DNA of 7,431 nucleotides, taken from NCBI GenBank assembly GCA_030630445.1, contig DAOVNC010000169.1, forward strand, positions 1 to 7,431, read 5' to 3'. Origin of the DNA: Kiritimatiellales bacterium. GTDB lineage: Bacteria; Verrucomicrobiota; Kiritimatiellia; Kiritimatiellales; Pontiellaceae. Positions 5,458 to 7,431 of the stretch are shown in pieces (position 1 is the stretch's first letter; each line of letters opens with the position of its first letter). The position numbers and the translations under genes are program-made. The notes below the pieces were generated by a model. The model saw only the letters and a program-made list of their open reading frames with translations, ran no database searches and was not told where the DNA came from.

Positions 5458-5505
5458 TCCGCGCTTACTTGAGGAAACAGAAGAAATAAAACAAGGAGTC
5501 CACAC

Positions 5506-5769
5506 GTGGATCAGGCAGTAAAAGCTGAAGTTAAAAACGAATACAAGCTCCATGAGCAGGATACTGGATCCGCAGAGGTTCAGGTTGCGCTACTTACCGC
5601 GCGCATCAAGGAGCTAACCGAACATCTTAAAACGCATAAGAAAGATCAGAGCTCGCGCCGTGGCCTCATTATGATGGTCAACAAACGCCGCAAGTTGCTG
5701 ATCTACTTGAAAAAGCAAGACGATGGCCGCTATAAAGAGCTGATTGCAAAACTCGGCTTGCGTAGATAA
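5506..5769 (+). CDS. rpsO: 30S ribosomal protein S15
   Basis: This 87-residue protein has the S15 signature: HEQDTGSAEVQVALLTARIK (16-35), then LTEHLKTHKKDQSSRRGLIM (37-56), VNKRRKLLIYLKKQD (58-72) and RYKELIAKLGLR near the end. S15 binds the central domain of 16S rRNA early in assembly of the 30S platform. The length is normal for the family (about 89). The start is a GTG, chosen because AAGGAG (5493-5498) lies 7 nt upstream and no better start is near. It precedes pnp, a linkage conserved in many bacteria. S15 often represses its own translation in other bacteria, but no clear binding structure is visible in the short leader here. Confidence 0.97.
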   Translation: MDQAVKAEVKNEYKLHEQDTGSAEVQVALLTARIKELTEHLKTHKKDQSSRRGLIMMVNKRRKLLIYLKKQDDGRYKELIAKLGLRR

Positions 5770-5803
5770 TCGTCTTTCAGGATGCACAAAATCCTTATTC
5801 GTT

Positions 5804-5833
5804 CGCGAGCCCTTTATTTCTAAAGGGCTTGCG
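5804..5833 (+). terminator. strong hairpin after rpsO: attenuating terminator or processing site
   Basis: AGCCCTTTA (5808-5816) pairs perfectly with TAAAGGGCT (5821-5829) around the loop TTTC. The stem extends by a G-U and three G-C pairs to about 13 bp (5804-5833). It is followed by the modest U-rich stretch tcgtttc rather than a full T run. It lies 35 nt after the rpsO stop. In E. coli an intrinsic terminator between rpsO and pnp lets part of transcription continue; the position here suggests the same partial terminator or a transcript-end stabiliser. Confidence 0.6.
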
Positions 5834-5876
5834 TCGTTTCTACAAAGATTCATGACGACGCAACGCAGGCGAAAGG

Positions 5877-5901
5877 TTCCGGCCGGGAAATCCCGGCGGA
5901 A
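5877..5901 (+). promoter_or_regulatory. GC-rich hairpin in the pnp leader
   Basis: TTCC-g-GCCGGG (5877-5887) pairs with CCCGGC-GGAA (5892-5901) around an AAAT loop, giving 10 pairs with a single bulged G. No T tract follows; the next bases are A-rich. It sits about 60 nt before the pnp start. In E. coli, RNase III cleaves a hairpin in the pnp leader, and PNPase then represses its own message. This stem is a candidate for an equivalent site, but the function is inferred from position. Confidence 0.45.
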
Positions 5902-5962
5902 AATTGAAAAACAAAAAGGAAAGGTGCGCTCTTCGAAAATTGGATAAGGGCGCAATTTAATT

Positions 5963-7431
<1,469 letters not shown>

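Noticed and set aside
5852..5947. Small basic 31-residue frame between rpsO and pnp (MTTQRRRKVPAGKSRRKIEK and on)
   Set aside because: It has no ribosome binding site and overlaps the GC-rich hairpin; the basic composition follows from A/G-rich leader sequence.

Overview
This 7.4 kb window appears to be bacterial chromosome. A laterally assembled polymorphic-toxin region sits directly upstream of the core pair rpsO-pnp. The PNPase and S15 proteins, the large YD-repeat (Rhs) protein and the codon use are compatible with a member of the PVC group, perhaps Kiritimatiellota. That assignment is an impression from protein style, not the result of a search.

Positions 1-2486 hold the 3' part of a large Rhs/YD-repeat gene. 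It is open at the left edge and runs through many YD repeats into a canonical Rhs core that ends in DPSGF near 1679. A variable C-terminal tip of about 268 residues follows. The tip is the probable toxin, and its stop overlaps (ATGA) the start of a probable Imm27-type immunity gene (2483-2770).

Positions 2772-5012 read as a string of displaced toxin and immunity pieces. In order they are: an orphan toxin tip with an LYHYT motif behind a signal-peptide-like start (2772-3350); its close neighbour, an all-helical putative immunity gene (3355-3684); a small CPSCG protein with a strong ribosome binding site (3795-4109); a small gene interrupted by two copies of a 98-bp palindromic repeat (4129-4580); and a small three-helix membrane protein (4623-5012). 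The sequence is visibly more AT-rich and less codon-biased than the Rhs core or pnp, as expected for exchanged tip cassettes.

Positions 5013-5505 are a transition zone. It contains a lone ribbon-helix-helix protein (5146-5328), with a perfect inverted repeat in its upstream region that could be an operator, and then a candidate promoter for rpsO.

Positions 5506-7431 are the conserved rpsO (S15) - pnp (PNPase) pair. The roughly 190-nt spacer contains two strong hairpins, reminiscent of the terminator and RNase III processing architecture known for rpsO-pnp in E. coli. pnp runs off the right edge.

The most interesting points are: (i) the tip/immunity array itself; (ii) the gene at 4129-4580, where removing the second repeat copy exactly rejoins the reading frame to a plausible native C-terminus (FQDINKGLESFVEI-stop); (iii) a 17-bp near-identical motif at the 3' ends of two unrelated immunity genes, read in different frames, which looks like a recombination seam; and (iv) a stretch (2771-2980) open in two frames, suggesting a frameshifted fusion at the start of the orphan toxin.
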